From contig NZ_JAFFID010000002.1 of NCBI RefSeq assembly GCF_017355955.1, forward strand, positions 1,037,096 to 1,101,095: 64,000 nucleotides of DNA, read 5' to 3'. This stretch comes from Sabulibacter ruber (lineage in GTDB: Bacteria; Bacteroidota; Bacteroidia; Cytophagales; Hymenobacteraceae). Each line of letters starts with the position of its first letter. The first letter of the stretch is position 1. A program made the translations under genes and the position numbers. The notes beneath the pieces were generated by a model that worked only from the letters and a program-made list of their open reading frames with translations, was not told the DNA's origin and did no database searches. Positions 43,423 to 51,012 of the stretch are shown in pieces.

Positions 43423-44058
43423 CTACGTGATGTTCTCTTTGAAAGCCTTGGCCACCGCCTCAGATTTTGAATTGACCTGCAGTTTCTCGTAAATCTTTTT
43501 CACATGAGACCGCACCGTTTCCAGGGAGATAAAGAGTTGGGCCGCCACCATTTTGTACGAGTAGCCCTGCACCAGCCAATGCAGAACCTCTTTCTCGCGG
43601 TCGCTTAACTGGTAGGAGGTAGGCGCTTGTGCCGGGGCTTTATGCGCGAATAACTGCAGCACTTGCCGGGCAACGGAGGAGGTCATGGGTGCGCCGCCTT
43701 CGCACACGTCTGCAACGGCTTCCAGGAGTTTGGCGGGTGGGGTTTTCTTGAGCAGGTAGCCATCGGCCCCGGCTTGCATGGCTTCCAGCACATTCTGGTT
43801 ATCGTCAAAAACGGTGAGCATGACCACCTTCACCTGCTTAAACTGGCTCCTGATGAGCTTGAGTCCGGCAATGCCTCCTAGACCGGGCATGTCAATGTCC
43901 ATCAAAATAACATCGGGTTGCAGGTGGCTGACCTGTTGTACCACCTGCGTGCAATTCTGAAAAGCGCCTACCACAGAAAAACCCTGGGTGCCGTTGAACA
44001 GCATGGAGAGCCCTTCCCGCAGGGGCGCGTTGTCTTCGTAAAGTAGGATTTTGATCAT
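43423..44058 (-). CDS. NarL/LuxR-type response regulator
   Basis: 211 residues. Receiver domain 1-120: acidic pocket near residues 8-9 (YEDN), phospho-accepting Asp in VILMDIDMPGLGG (near 54), Thr in MLTVFDD and Lys in LLKKTPP. C-terminal LuxR HTH (about 145-208): LSDREKEVLHWLVQGYSYKMVAAQLFISLETVRSHVKKIYEKL. Its ATG overlaps the upstream kinase stop by 4 bases, so the pair is co-translated. Target genes unknown; the divergent serine hydrolase beyond the kinase is one candidate. Confidence 0.95.
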   Translation of the reverse strand: MIKILLYEDNAPLREGLSMLFNGTQGFSVVGAFQNCTQVVQQVSHLQPDVILMDIDMPGLGGIAGLKLIRSQFKQVKVVMLTVFDDNQNVLEAMQAGADGYLLKKTPPAKLLEAVADVCEGGAPMTSSVARQVLQLFAHKAPAQAPTSYQLSDREKEVLHWLVQGYSYKMVAAQLFISLETVRSHVKKIYEKLQVNSKSEAVAKAFKENIT

Positions 44059-46901
44059 ACCCGTAAGGTTTGGAGCGTGGTTTTAGGAAGCGGAACCCTG
44101 AGCCGGAGGGTAGTGCCCTTGCCCGGTGCCGAGGTAAGGTTCAGTTGAGCTTTCAGGTTGTGGGCGCGTTTCTGCATGTTCAGCAGGCCGTTGCCGTCAT
44201 GGGCGGCATGCACGTCAAATCCCTGCCCGTCATCAGTGATCTCCAGGTGTAAGCCATTGCCGGTAAGGTGAACGCTGATCCAGACCTGGCGGCAGTGGGC
44301 GTACTTGGCAATGTTGTTCAGGGCCTCTTTGTAAATCATGAAGCAGTCATACCGGGCCTCCAGGGGCAAGCGCAGGGTGTTCACGGCGGGGTCTGCCTCA
44401 ATAACGGAGGCTATGTTTTTGGCTTCAAACAGCTCAGTGGCCACTTCGCGCATGCGGGAGATCAGGTTCTGCACCAGATCGTTGTGCGGATTGATAGACC
44501 AGACAATGTCATCCATCACGGTCATCATCTGGTGCGAATACCGGCTGATTTTCTGTAAATAGCCCTTCGCCAGGGTAGGGTTGGCGAGCACCTGCTGATC
44601 GGCCAGGTCAGAGAAAATGGTGATGGTGCTGAGGGTAGAGCCCATGTCATCGTGCAGGTCGCGGGCAATGCGGGTGCGCACTTGCTGCAAAGCCAACAGC
44701 CGGTTGATGCGCAACCTGTACAACCCGTACACGCCGGCTGCCGCCAGCAGAACCAGCAAGGTCAAAAACCACCAGGTTTTCCAAAAGGGGCTGGAAATGG
44801 AAAGCTGCAAAGTGGTGATCTGCGGAGTAATAGCTCCGTCATCACTGAATGCTCTCACCTTGAACAGGTACGTGCCACCGTCCAGATTGGTGTAACTGGC
44901 AAACCTATTGCTGCCCGCTTGCCGCCACGTGTCATCTACGCCTTCCAGCTGGTACTGGTACCGGATCTTTGCGTCATCGTAGTAGTTGAGCGAGGCAAAT
45001 TCTATGGTGAAGAAGTTCTGGTTATACGCCAGCTGAAGTCCTTTTTTGTTTAGAGTAGTGGCATCTAAGGCAATGTTCTGGTCAAAGACCTTAAACCCGG
45101 TAATGGCTACTGGGGGCAGCGTTGCGGCTTGGGTAAGGCTGTCTGGATGGAAATAGTAAAAGCCCTGGAGCGTGCCCAGCAGAATGCGCCGGTCTTGCAG
45201 GGTATAAGCGGTATTGAAGGCGTAAGACTCGTTGATGAGACCATCTCTGGTGCCGTACGTGGTAACTGTTTTGGTCTGCGCGTTCCAGCGCCCTAAACTG
45301 AACTGAGTGGTGAAAAACAGGTGAGTGGGCGTAGCTTTCACCAGATTCAGAATGGTGTTGGAGGGCAAACCGTTAGCCGTGGTAAGGGTAGTTACCTGGT
45401 CTTTGGGAATGTTCAGAAAATGAATACCTAAACTGGTAGAAATAGCCAGGGTGCTGTCATGAAGCCAGATTATTTCCCCAACGGCATTGCTCAGCAGGGC
45501 TTGCGGTTTGGTGCCTGCGGAATACTGCTTCCTGATGGTTCCGGTGGTAGCATCCACGCGTAACACCCCGGCTTGGGAAGTAGCCAGCCACACAGAGTTA
45601 TTATCACCGAACAGAATACGCTTGATTGACCCTGGCTCTTGCCCAGCAAGCTGCTCCCGGAAGGCGAACACCCGGAATTGATTTGTGCTAGGGTTATGTT
45701 GCACCAATTCTCCTTTGCTGGTTCCCCACCAGATCTGCTCGTGTGCATCCATGGCCCCTTTTAGAATGCTGAGGCCCTTTAACGCAGGTGGGGCAACAGG
45801 CTTGAAAGAGGCTTTCCCCGGCTCCAGGAGCAGGAGCGTACCCTTCTCAGAGCCAGCCCAGATACGGCGAGACTGGTCTTCTATCAGGCACCAGACCTGC
45901 GATGTCTTGCCAAAGGTTTCCTTCCCGTAGCTCCTCTGTAAGCGAAGTGCCTGGTCATAAACTAGTATTCCGCTGTTGAGCGTGCTTACCCAAATCTCAC
46001 CATTCTTAGTTTCCAGAAAGCCAGAGACCACGCCCAGTTCTTTCGTTTGGCCCTGGGCCTTACCAAAGGTGCTGATGGTGGTGAATTGCTGCTTTTGGGG
46101 GTTGAAATAATAAAGGCCTTTGTTGGTGCCCAGCCAGATGGTACCCTCGCGGTTCTGCGCGATGCTATAGATCTGGTCATAGGAAATGCCGTAGCGGAAA
46201 TCATTGTTCTGGGGCACCTGCTCAAATGGTATAGCACCGGGTTTCCGGAAAAACAGCTGTTCTGAGGCGGCCCAGAGGGTGCCTTGTTGGTCTTGCAGGT
46301 AAACATAGGGCTCGTGGCTGGGAGCGGGCACGGCCAGGTTAGATGCTGCTGCCAGGCAAGAATTCTTTTGTCTGAAAGCTGAGCCGGGCGAAACAAATGC
46401 CTGCTGATGCGGGGCGTACACGTAAGTTTCCTCCTGATTCCCGGATTGCAGCAGGATACTGCCCCCGCATTCAAGCAGGCGCCACCGTTTAGGGCCACTG
46501 GCGTACCGGGCGGCCTTGCGGATGGGGATACGGGTGAACTGCCGTTTTTGGGGAGAATAGCGGGTAACCTGGTCTGGGGAAGCAATCCAAATGGTGCCTT
46601 GTTTGTCCTGAAAAAGCGCCTCCACAATATCAGAGGCCAGGCTATTGGGATTGTTCAGCTCAAACCGGTAATGCAGAAACTGCCGGCCGTCATAGCGCTG
46701 CAAGCCATTGTCAGTGCCAAACCACATGTAACCTTCCTGGTCCTGCAGTATCGCCAGCACAATGCTGCTGGCCAGTCCGTCCTCGCGGTCCAGGTGCTGG
46801 TACACGTAAGGGTGAGGCGTTGCCACGGTCCTCCCCTCAAAGCCTAAAAACAGCCCGAAAACGAGGAGTGCCCAACCAAAGAGTGCCCGTGGATTTCGCA
46901 T
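44055..46901 (-). CDS. Sensor histidine kinase with two-component-propeller ectodomain
   Basis: 948 residues. Signal peptide (about 1-27), then a periplasmic propeller made of 'reg_prop' blades (HLDREDGLASSIVLAILQDQEGYMWFGTDNGLQRYDG opens it), a Y_Y_Y domain (about 640-705, YQYQLEGVDDTWRQAG), one transmembrane helix (about 715-735), and a HisKA_3 kinase core with ARDLHDDMGSTLSTITIF (His near 765) and HATPase EITDDGQGFDVHAAHDGNGLLNM. NarL-type kinase that detects an envelope or extracellular signal, often a glycan, and phosphorylates the overlapping response regulator. Reads as complete. Confidence 0.94.
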   Translation of the reverse strand: MRNPRALFGWALLVFGLFLGFEGRTVATPHPYVYQHLDREDGLASSIVLAILQDQEGYMWFGTDNGLQRYDGRQFLHYRFELNNPNSLASDIVEALFQDKQGTIWIASPDQVTRYSPQKRQFTRIPIRKAARYASGPKRWRLLECGGSILLQSGNQEETYVYAPHQQAFVSPGSAFRQKNSCLAAASNLAVPAPSHEPYVYLQDQQGTLWAASEQLFFRKPGAIPFEQVPQNNDFRYGISYDQIYSIAQNREGTIWLGTNKGLYYFNPQKQQFTTISTFGKAQGQTKELGVVSGFLETKNGEIWVSTLNSGILVYDQALRLQRSYGKETFGKTSQVWCLIEDQSRRIWAGSEKGTLLLLEPGKASFKPVAPPALKGLSILKGAMDAHEQIWWGTSKGELVQHNPSTNQFRVFAFREQLAGQEPGSIKRILFGDNNSVWLATSQAGVLRVDATTGTIRKQYSAGTKPQALLSNAVGEIIWLHDSTLAISTSLGIHFLNIPKDQVTTLTTANGLPSNTILNLVKATPTHLFFTTQFSLGRWNAQTKTVTTYGTRDGLINESYAFNTAYTLQDRRILLGTLQGFYYFHPDSLTQAATLPPVAITGFKVFDQNIALDATTLNKKGLQLAYNQNFFTIEFASLNYYDDAKIRYQYQLEGVDDTWRQAGSNRFASYTNLDGGTYLFKVRAFSDDGAITPQITTLQLSISSPFWKTWWFLTLLVLLAAAGVYGLYRLRINRLLALQQVRTRIARDLHDDMGSTLSTITIFSDLADQQVLANPTLAKGYLQKISRYSHQMMTVMDDIVWSINPHNDLVQNLISRMREVATELFEAKNIASVIEADPAVNTLRLPLEARYDCFMIYKEALNNIAKYAHCRQVWISVHLTGNGLHLEITDDGQGFDVHAAHDGNGLLNMQKRAHNLKAQLNLTSAPGKGTTLRLRVPLPKTTLQTLRV

Positions 46902-47089
46902 ATGAAGTTGCTCTAACTAAAGGTACTAGTTAGCGGCTTATCCTGAAACAGCTGCGCGCAATATCCCCCGTTTATGGGATTCGCCCGGCTGGGTGCACAG
47001 GTGTTTCCCCCTTTTATGCGATTGACGTGCGGTTGGTAAATCTGCCATCTTTGACCTGTTCTCTTTCAAGCACTTCAAACCCTTCTAAA

Positions 47090-48202
47090 ATGATGAAAAC
47101 ACTTCAAAAATGGGGCAGTCTGTTGATGGTAGCCCTTCTCATGGCCACTGCTTCGATGGCCCAGAAAACTCTTCCGAAGGAAGCCGACAAGTTCCTGCGG
47201 GAAATCATGGACCGCGAGCACATTCCCGGTTTGGCCTATGCCGTAGTGAAAGACGGAAAGATTCTCCACCAGGGGCAGTACGGCATGGCGAATCTCTCCT
47301 GGAGCGTACCGGTAGACAAAGAGACGGTTTTCCAGACGGCCTCCTGCAGTAAGTTGTTTACCGCCCTCCTGTTAGGTCGTTTGTTCGATGAAAAGGTACT
47401 GCTACCTGAGCAAACCATGGGCGAGTTGCTGGATTCTATTCCGTACTACTGGAAACCCATCACCCTTCAGCAACTGGCGGCGCACCAATCGGGCATCTGG
47501 ATCGCTGATTTCGCTAAGCTGAAAACAACCAAAGAAGCTTTTGACCTGGCTAAAAAACAGGAGATGAGCTATGAGCCGGGGACCAAATCGTTTTACGTGA
47601 GCTCAGACTACTGGATTCTGCAGCACATCATGGAGAAGAAACTGGGCAAGCCCTATTACCAGATCCTGAAAAGCTATGTGCTGGACCCGCTGGGCATGCA
47701 ACACACCTTTGTGAACAACAATGACGACAGCTTTATCCGGACGCATGCGGTATTGCCCAAAGAAGCCACCGTGTATACCTATCAGAACAATGCCTACAAA
47801 GTGAGCGATATGCAATTCACCGGCACCGGTTACACCGCCGGGGGCGTGTACACCTCCATCCTGGATATGGCTAAAATTGCCCAGGCTTTAGACAATGGCA
47901 AGTTTCTTACCCCGGCTACGCAAGCCTTGCTGCTGAACAACCTGCCTTTGAAAACAGAAGGGAAAGGCGATTTTGGGGTGGGGTTTGTTTCTGAGATGTA
48001 CCAGGGCCACAAAACCTCGGGGCACAGCGGCGGACCAGCCTTGGCAGATTTCGTGCGCTTCGATGACCAGAAACTAACCTTTGTGGTGCTTACCAATCAG
48101 CGGGGCTTTTATCCGTACTTAGCCAAGAAACTGGCTACCTACTACATTCCCGGCCTCAGGAACCCCAACCTGCCTCCCAACTATTGGCTAACCCTGGAGT
48201 AA
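47090..48202 (+). CDS. Serine hydrolase, class C beta-lactamase family
   Basis: 370 residues from the ATG at 47090, which begins the signal peptide MMKTLQKWGSLLMVALLMATASMAQ; the longer frame from 47027 adds an unstructured leader. Catalytic SxxK is SCSK in FQTASCSKLFTALL (about 86-89). The second motif, normally YxN, reads YVSSDYW, and the third is HSG in KTSGHSGGPALADF. Such exported enzymes are usually D-amino-acid peptidases or esterases rather than true beta-lactamases. Divergent from the sensor kinase gene, 188 bases apart. Confidence 0.9.
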   Translation: MMKTLQKWGSLLMVALLMATASMAQKTLPKEADKFLREIMDREHIPGLAYAVVKDGKILHQGQYGMANLSWSVPVDKETVFQTASCSKLFTALLLGRLFDEKVLLPEQTMGELLDSIPYYWKPITLQQLAAHQSGIWIADFAKLKTTKEAFDLAKKQEMSYEPGTKSFYVSSDYWILQHIMEKKLGKPYYQILKSYVLDPLGMQHTFVNNNDDSFIRTHAVLPKEATVYTYQNNAYKVSDMQFTGTGYTAGGVYTSILDMAKIAQALDNGKFLTPATQALLLNNLPLKTEGKGDFGVGFVSEMYQGHKTSGHSGGPALADFVRFDDQKLTFVVLTNQRGFYPYLAKKLATYYIPGLRNPNLPPNYWLTLE

Positions 48203-48228
48203 CACCCATCTGTGAACAAGCCGGTTTT

Positions 48229-49593
48229 TTAGGAGATTCCGGTAATCAGGTAATATCCTAACCCAGCCAAAGCGCTGATGCCGATCCAGGTGATCATGCC
48301 TATTTTGAAGCGGTACATGGCCACGAAGGAAATCAGCGTCCAGGCTAAGGCGAAGTAGTCCAGTCCGGTGAACGAGATTTCCCTGGGGAACAGAACCGCT
48401 TGCCCAAAGTACACCGTCAGGTTCAGCACTACGCCCACCACGGCCGCTGTCACCACGCCCAGCACTGATTTTACGGCAGTATTGCTGCGGGTGCGTTCAA
48501 TAAGCGGAGCCCCGGCCAGAATGAACAGGAAGCAGGGCAGGAAGGTATAAAACGTAGTGGTGAAAAGGCCCACCGCGCCCATAGCCAGGGAGCCGCCGTA
48601 ATGGTTGTGCCCGGCCATGAATCCCACAAAGGCTAGCACCATTATGAGCGGACCCGGCGTGGTTTCGCCCAGGGCCAGGCCGTCAATCATCTGGTACTTG
48701 GTAAGCCAGTTCAGTTGCTCCACCGTTACCTGGGCCACGTACGGCAACACCGCATAGGCGCCCCCAAACGTGATAAGGGCGGCTTTGGTAAAGAATAGGA
48801 TGAGCGTGTTCCAGAAGGCGAACTCACTGGTGAGCAGGTAGAACAATGTCAGCGGCAAGGCCCACAGAACCAGGGTGATGACCAACCGCATGATACTGGT
48901 GCCCAGGCCTACTCCCTCGCCCACCACAGCACTGTTGGCGTTCAGGTAATAGCCGTCTTCGTTTGACTGAGCTTTGGCGGTAGAGGGTTTCTCGGCCAGG
49001 AACGACGGATGGAACTTCTGCAGAATGAAGGCAAGCACTATGGTGCCCAGGATGATCAAAGGAAATGGAACCTTCAGAAAGAAAATGCAGATAAAGCTCA
49101 CGGCCGCCACCGCGTAATGGAACCAGCTCTTCAGAGACTTTCCCGCAATCTTCATCAGCGCCAATATCACAATAGCTACTACCGCTGGTTTGAGCCCATA
49201 GAATAGCGCTGATACCCACGGAATGGTCCCGAAGGTAACATAGGCGGCACTCAGCGCCAGCAAGATGAACACCGAGGGTAACACAAAGAAGATGCCGGCC
49301 ACCAGGCCGCCCCGCACGCCGTGCATGAGCCAGCCCAGGTAGGTGGCCAATTGCTGCGCCTCGGGGCCGGGCAGCAGCATGCAGTAGTTGAGCGCGTGCA
49401 GAAACCGGGAATCAGAGACCCAGCGTTTCTCGTCCACCACAAACTGGTGCATGATGCCTATTTGCCCGGCCGGCCCGCCGAAGCTGATAAACCCCAGTTT
49501 AAGCCAAAACAGAAATGCCTCTCTAAACGAGGGCTTTTCTGGGGGAGTGAGGCCAGCCTCTTGCTCCGGCGTAAGTAGAACTTTCTGTGTCAT
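48229..49593 (-). CDS. chrA: Chromate efflux transporter ChrA (CHR family)
   Basis: 454 residues, long two-domain CHR type with about 10-12 transmembrane helices. Domain 1: FGGPAGQIGIMHQ and LPGPEAQQLATYLGWL (about 38-90). Domain 2: TFGGAYAVLPYV and LALGETTPGPLIMVLAFVGFMAG (about 268-320). Uses the proton gradient to export chromate, a sulfate analogue. Same strand and 5.4 kb downstream of a ChrB-AraC gene, which is its plausible regulator. Convergent with the serine hydrolase (26-base gap, no terminator seen). Confidence 0.94.
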   Translation of the reverse strand: MTQKVLLTPEQEAGLTPPEKPSFREAFLFWLKLGFISFGGPAGQIGIMHQFVVDEKRWVSDSRFLHALNYCMLLPGPEAQQLATYLGWLMHGVRGGLVAGIFFVLPSVFILLALSAAYVTFGTIPWVSALFYGLKPAVVAIVILALMKIAGKSLKSWFHYAVAAVSFICIFFLKVPFPLIILGTIVLAFILQKFHPSFLAEKPSTAKAQSNEDGYYLNANSAVVGEGVGLGTSIMRLVITLVLWALPLTLFYLLTSEFAFWNTLILFFTKAALITFGGAYAVLPYVAQVTVEQLNWLTKYQMIDGLALGETTPGPLIMVLAFVGFMAGHNHYGGSLAMGAVGLFTTTFYTFLPCFLFILAGAPLIERTRSNTAVKSVLGVVTAAVVGVVLNLTVYFGQAVLFPREISFTGLDYFALAWTLISFVAMYRFKIGMITWIGISALAGLGYYLITGIS

Positions 49594-49730
49594 ACCTTTC
49601 TCTTAAAGATCATTACAATACTACGTAGGGCCGAAATGGTAAGATAGAACAAGCTTAACTTTTAGTACGAGGTTTACTTTTGGGCAAACTTTTTCTGTTC
49701 ATAAAGGCCACCCAAGCCTGCCATTGGCTT

Positions 49731-49772
49731 TGTTTCAGGCTCCTTTTTACAAAAACAGGCTAAAAACATTCT
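49731..49772. repeat. Dispersed palindromic repeat
   Basis: TGTTTCAGGCTCCTTTTTACAAAAACAGGCTAAAAACA, at the 3' end of the minus-strand DUF2490 gene. Confidence 0.45.
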
Positions 49773-49774
49773 GG

Positions 49775-50548
49775 TTATTTGCCGGCTGCCGGGTCTGCCT
49801 TAGGTTTGCGCAGGTCTATGTTATGGAACAGGAAAAGCCGCAGCGCATGGGTTTTGAAGTACCGGTTACCGGCGGCCGTTTGCTGAAACACCTGCATGTA
49901 GCCCAGCTGAGCATTAAAGCCTTTGGAGAACTGGTAGCCCACTCCGCCGAACAATCGGTTCTGGTCAAAGTAATTGTAGACAATCTCCTTCCCGAAGTTC
50001 ACGTGCAACTCATCATTCAGCACCAGGAACGGTACGCCCGGCGCAATAGCATCGGCGGTGAGGGGTACCATCAGGCCAATCATGTACCGGGCCCTGAAAT
50101 TGAAATGGTAGCCTTCCTGCAACTGATCATTGGCGATGTTCCGGTTAAAGCGTTCCTCCAGCCGCACCCATTGGTTGGTTTGCAGGCGCTTGCTCTTGCC
50201 AGACCAGTTCACCTGTTGCCACAGCCGATGCTCGGGGCGTACGGTTTCCTCGGTTTCTGAGGCGGGCCAGTGCGAAACGTAGGCGTAGCCCACGGTAAAG
50301 CGCGTGTGGTCTGAGATATGGTAGGTAAGCCCGGGGCGTACAATGGTAGTGGCCCAGCGGTCCAGGAAATCCGTACGGCGGGAGTGCAGGTCCAACCACA
50401 GAGAGAACTTGTCTGATAGCCGCGTCTGGTTGAAGTAGCCCAACCAAACTTGTTGCCGATCGGTGACCTGCTTTTCCGGGGTTTGTGCCTGAGTTTGGAA
50501 AGGAAGCAGAAAAGCAGCTGAAATGAGAATGCGTAGAAGTTGTTTCAT
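49775..50548 (-). CDS. DUF2490 domain-containing protein
   Basis: 257 residues, signal peptide MKQLLRILISAAFLLPFQTQAQ. The rest consists of amphipathic strands (WLGYFNQTRLSDKFSLWLDLHSRRTDF; RPGLTYHISDHTRFTVGYAYVSHW) ending in HNIDLRKPKAD; the DUF2490 family is thought to form small outer-membrane beta-barrels, but no function is established. It lies between the TonB receptor and chrA on the same strand; the 464-base gap upstream and 181-base gap downstream suggest separate transcripts. Confidence 0.85.
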   Translation of the reverse strand: MKQLLRILISAAFLLPFQTQAQTPEKQVTDRQQVWLGYFNQTRLSDKFSLWLDLHSRRTDFLDRWATTIVRPGLTYHISDHTRFTVGYAYVSHWPASETEETVRPEHRLWQQVNWSGKSKRLQTNQWVRLEERFNRNIANDQLQEGYHFNFRARYMIGLMVPLTADAIAPGVPFLVLNDELHVNFGKEIVYNYFDQNRLFGGVGYQFSKGFNAQLGYMQVFQQTAAGNRYFKTHALRLFLFHNIDLRKPKADPAAGK

Positions 50549-50626
50549 AGGGTAGAGCAGGTTAGGAGTGGTTGTATGTGGAATGACTCTTAATGGATAG
50601 TTAAGTCTGGCAAATGCTTCTGGAAC

Positions 50627-50834
50627 TTCGTCCCCCTTCGAAGGGGGTAGGGGGATGATGACTCGTGCGGATCAGGGCAGTTCGGATAAACACATTTTTT
50701 TCTATGGCGTGTGATTTTTGTATTGAGTGGAAGTCACGGAAGTAACTTCTGCGCCATAGTAGCTGCTTAATAGCAAAAGAAAACGGTTCTTCAATCCGTT
50801 TTGTCATCCCCCTGCCCCCTTCAAAGGGGACGAG
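50627..50834. mobile_element. MITE-like element with terminal inverted repeats
   Basis: The ends are inverted copies: TTCGTCCCCCTTCGAAGGGG at the left and, read on the minus strand, CTCGTCCCCTTTGAAGGGGG at the right, each followed by (T/C)AGGGGGATGA. About 32 bp match with few differences, enclosing about 140 bases without a gene. The interior holds the string TCACGGAAGTAACTTCTGCG, a third relative of a hairpin of the 28430/33008 elements. There is no transposase. Confidence 0.5.
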
Positions 50835-50923
50835 AAAGTTGCTCAAAATTCTGAGAGATGGTCCGGTGAGCCAGACATGAAAAAATTGAATCTTGAGAAG
50901 TGGCTTGCGAAATAGACTTCATT

Positions 50924-50970
50924 TTCTACCTATTTTCTGAAAATCGGGCTGATAACAGAAAAACAGGTAG
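50924..50970. repeat. Dispersed palindromic repeat
   Basis: TTCTACCTATTTTCTGAAAATCGGGCTG...AACAGGTAGAA; outer arms TTCTACCT and AGGTAGAA pair, interior has the core. It abuts the TonB terminator. Confidence 0.65.
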
Positions 50971-51010
50971 AAACCAGCAGCGGCAGGTTTTACCCTGCCG
51001 CTGCTGGTTT
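50971..51010 (-). terminator. Terminator of the TonB-dependent receptor gene
   Basis: AAACCAGCAGCGGCAGG (50971-50987) pairs perfectly over 17 bp with 50994-51010 around a 6-base loop; three bases past the receptor stop codon. Confidence 0.9.
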
Positions 51011-51012
51011 AA

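Larger units (their letters stand above)
50549..51012. other. Intergenic region with MITE-like element
   Basis: 464 bases without a gene between TonB receptor and DUF2490 genes: the element at 50627-50834, one GTTTTCTGAAAAC repeat and the TonB-gene terminator. Confidence 0.6.
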
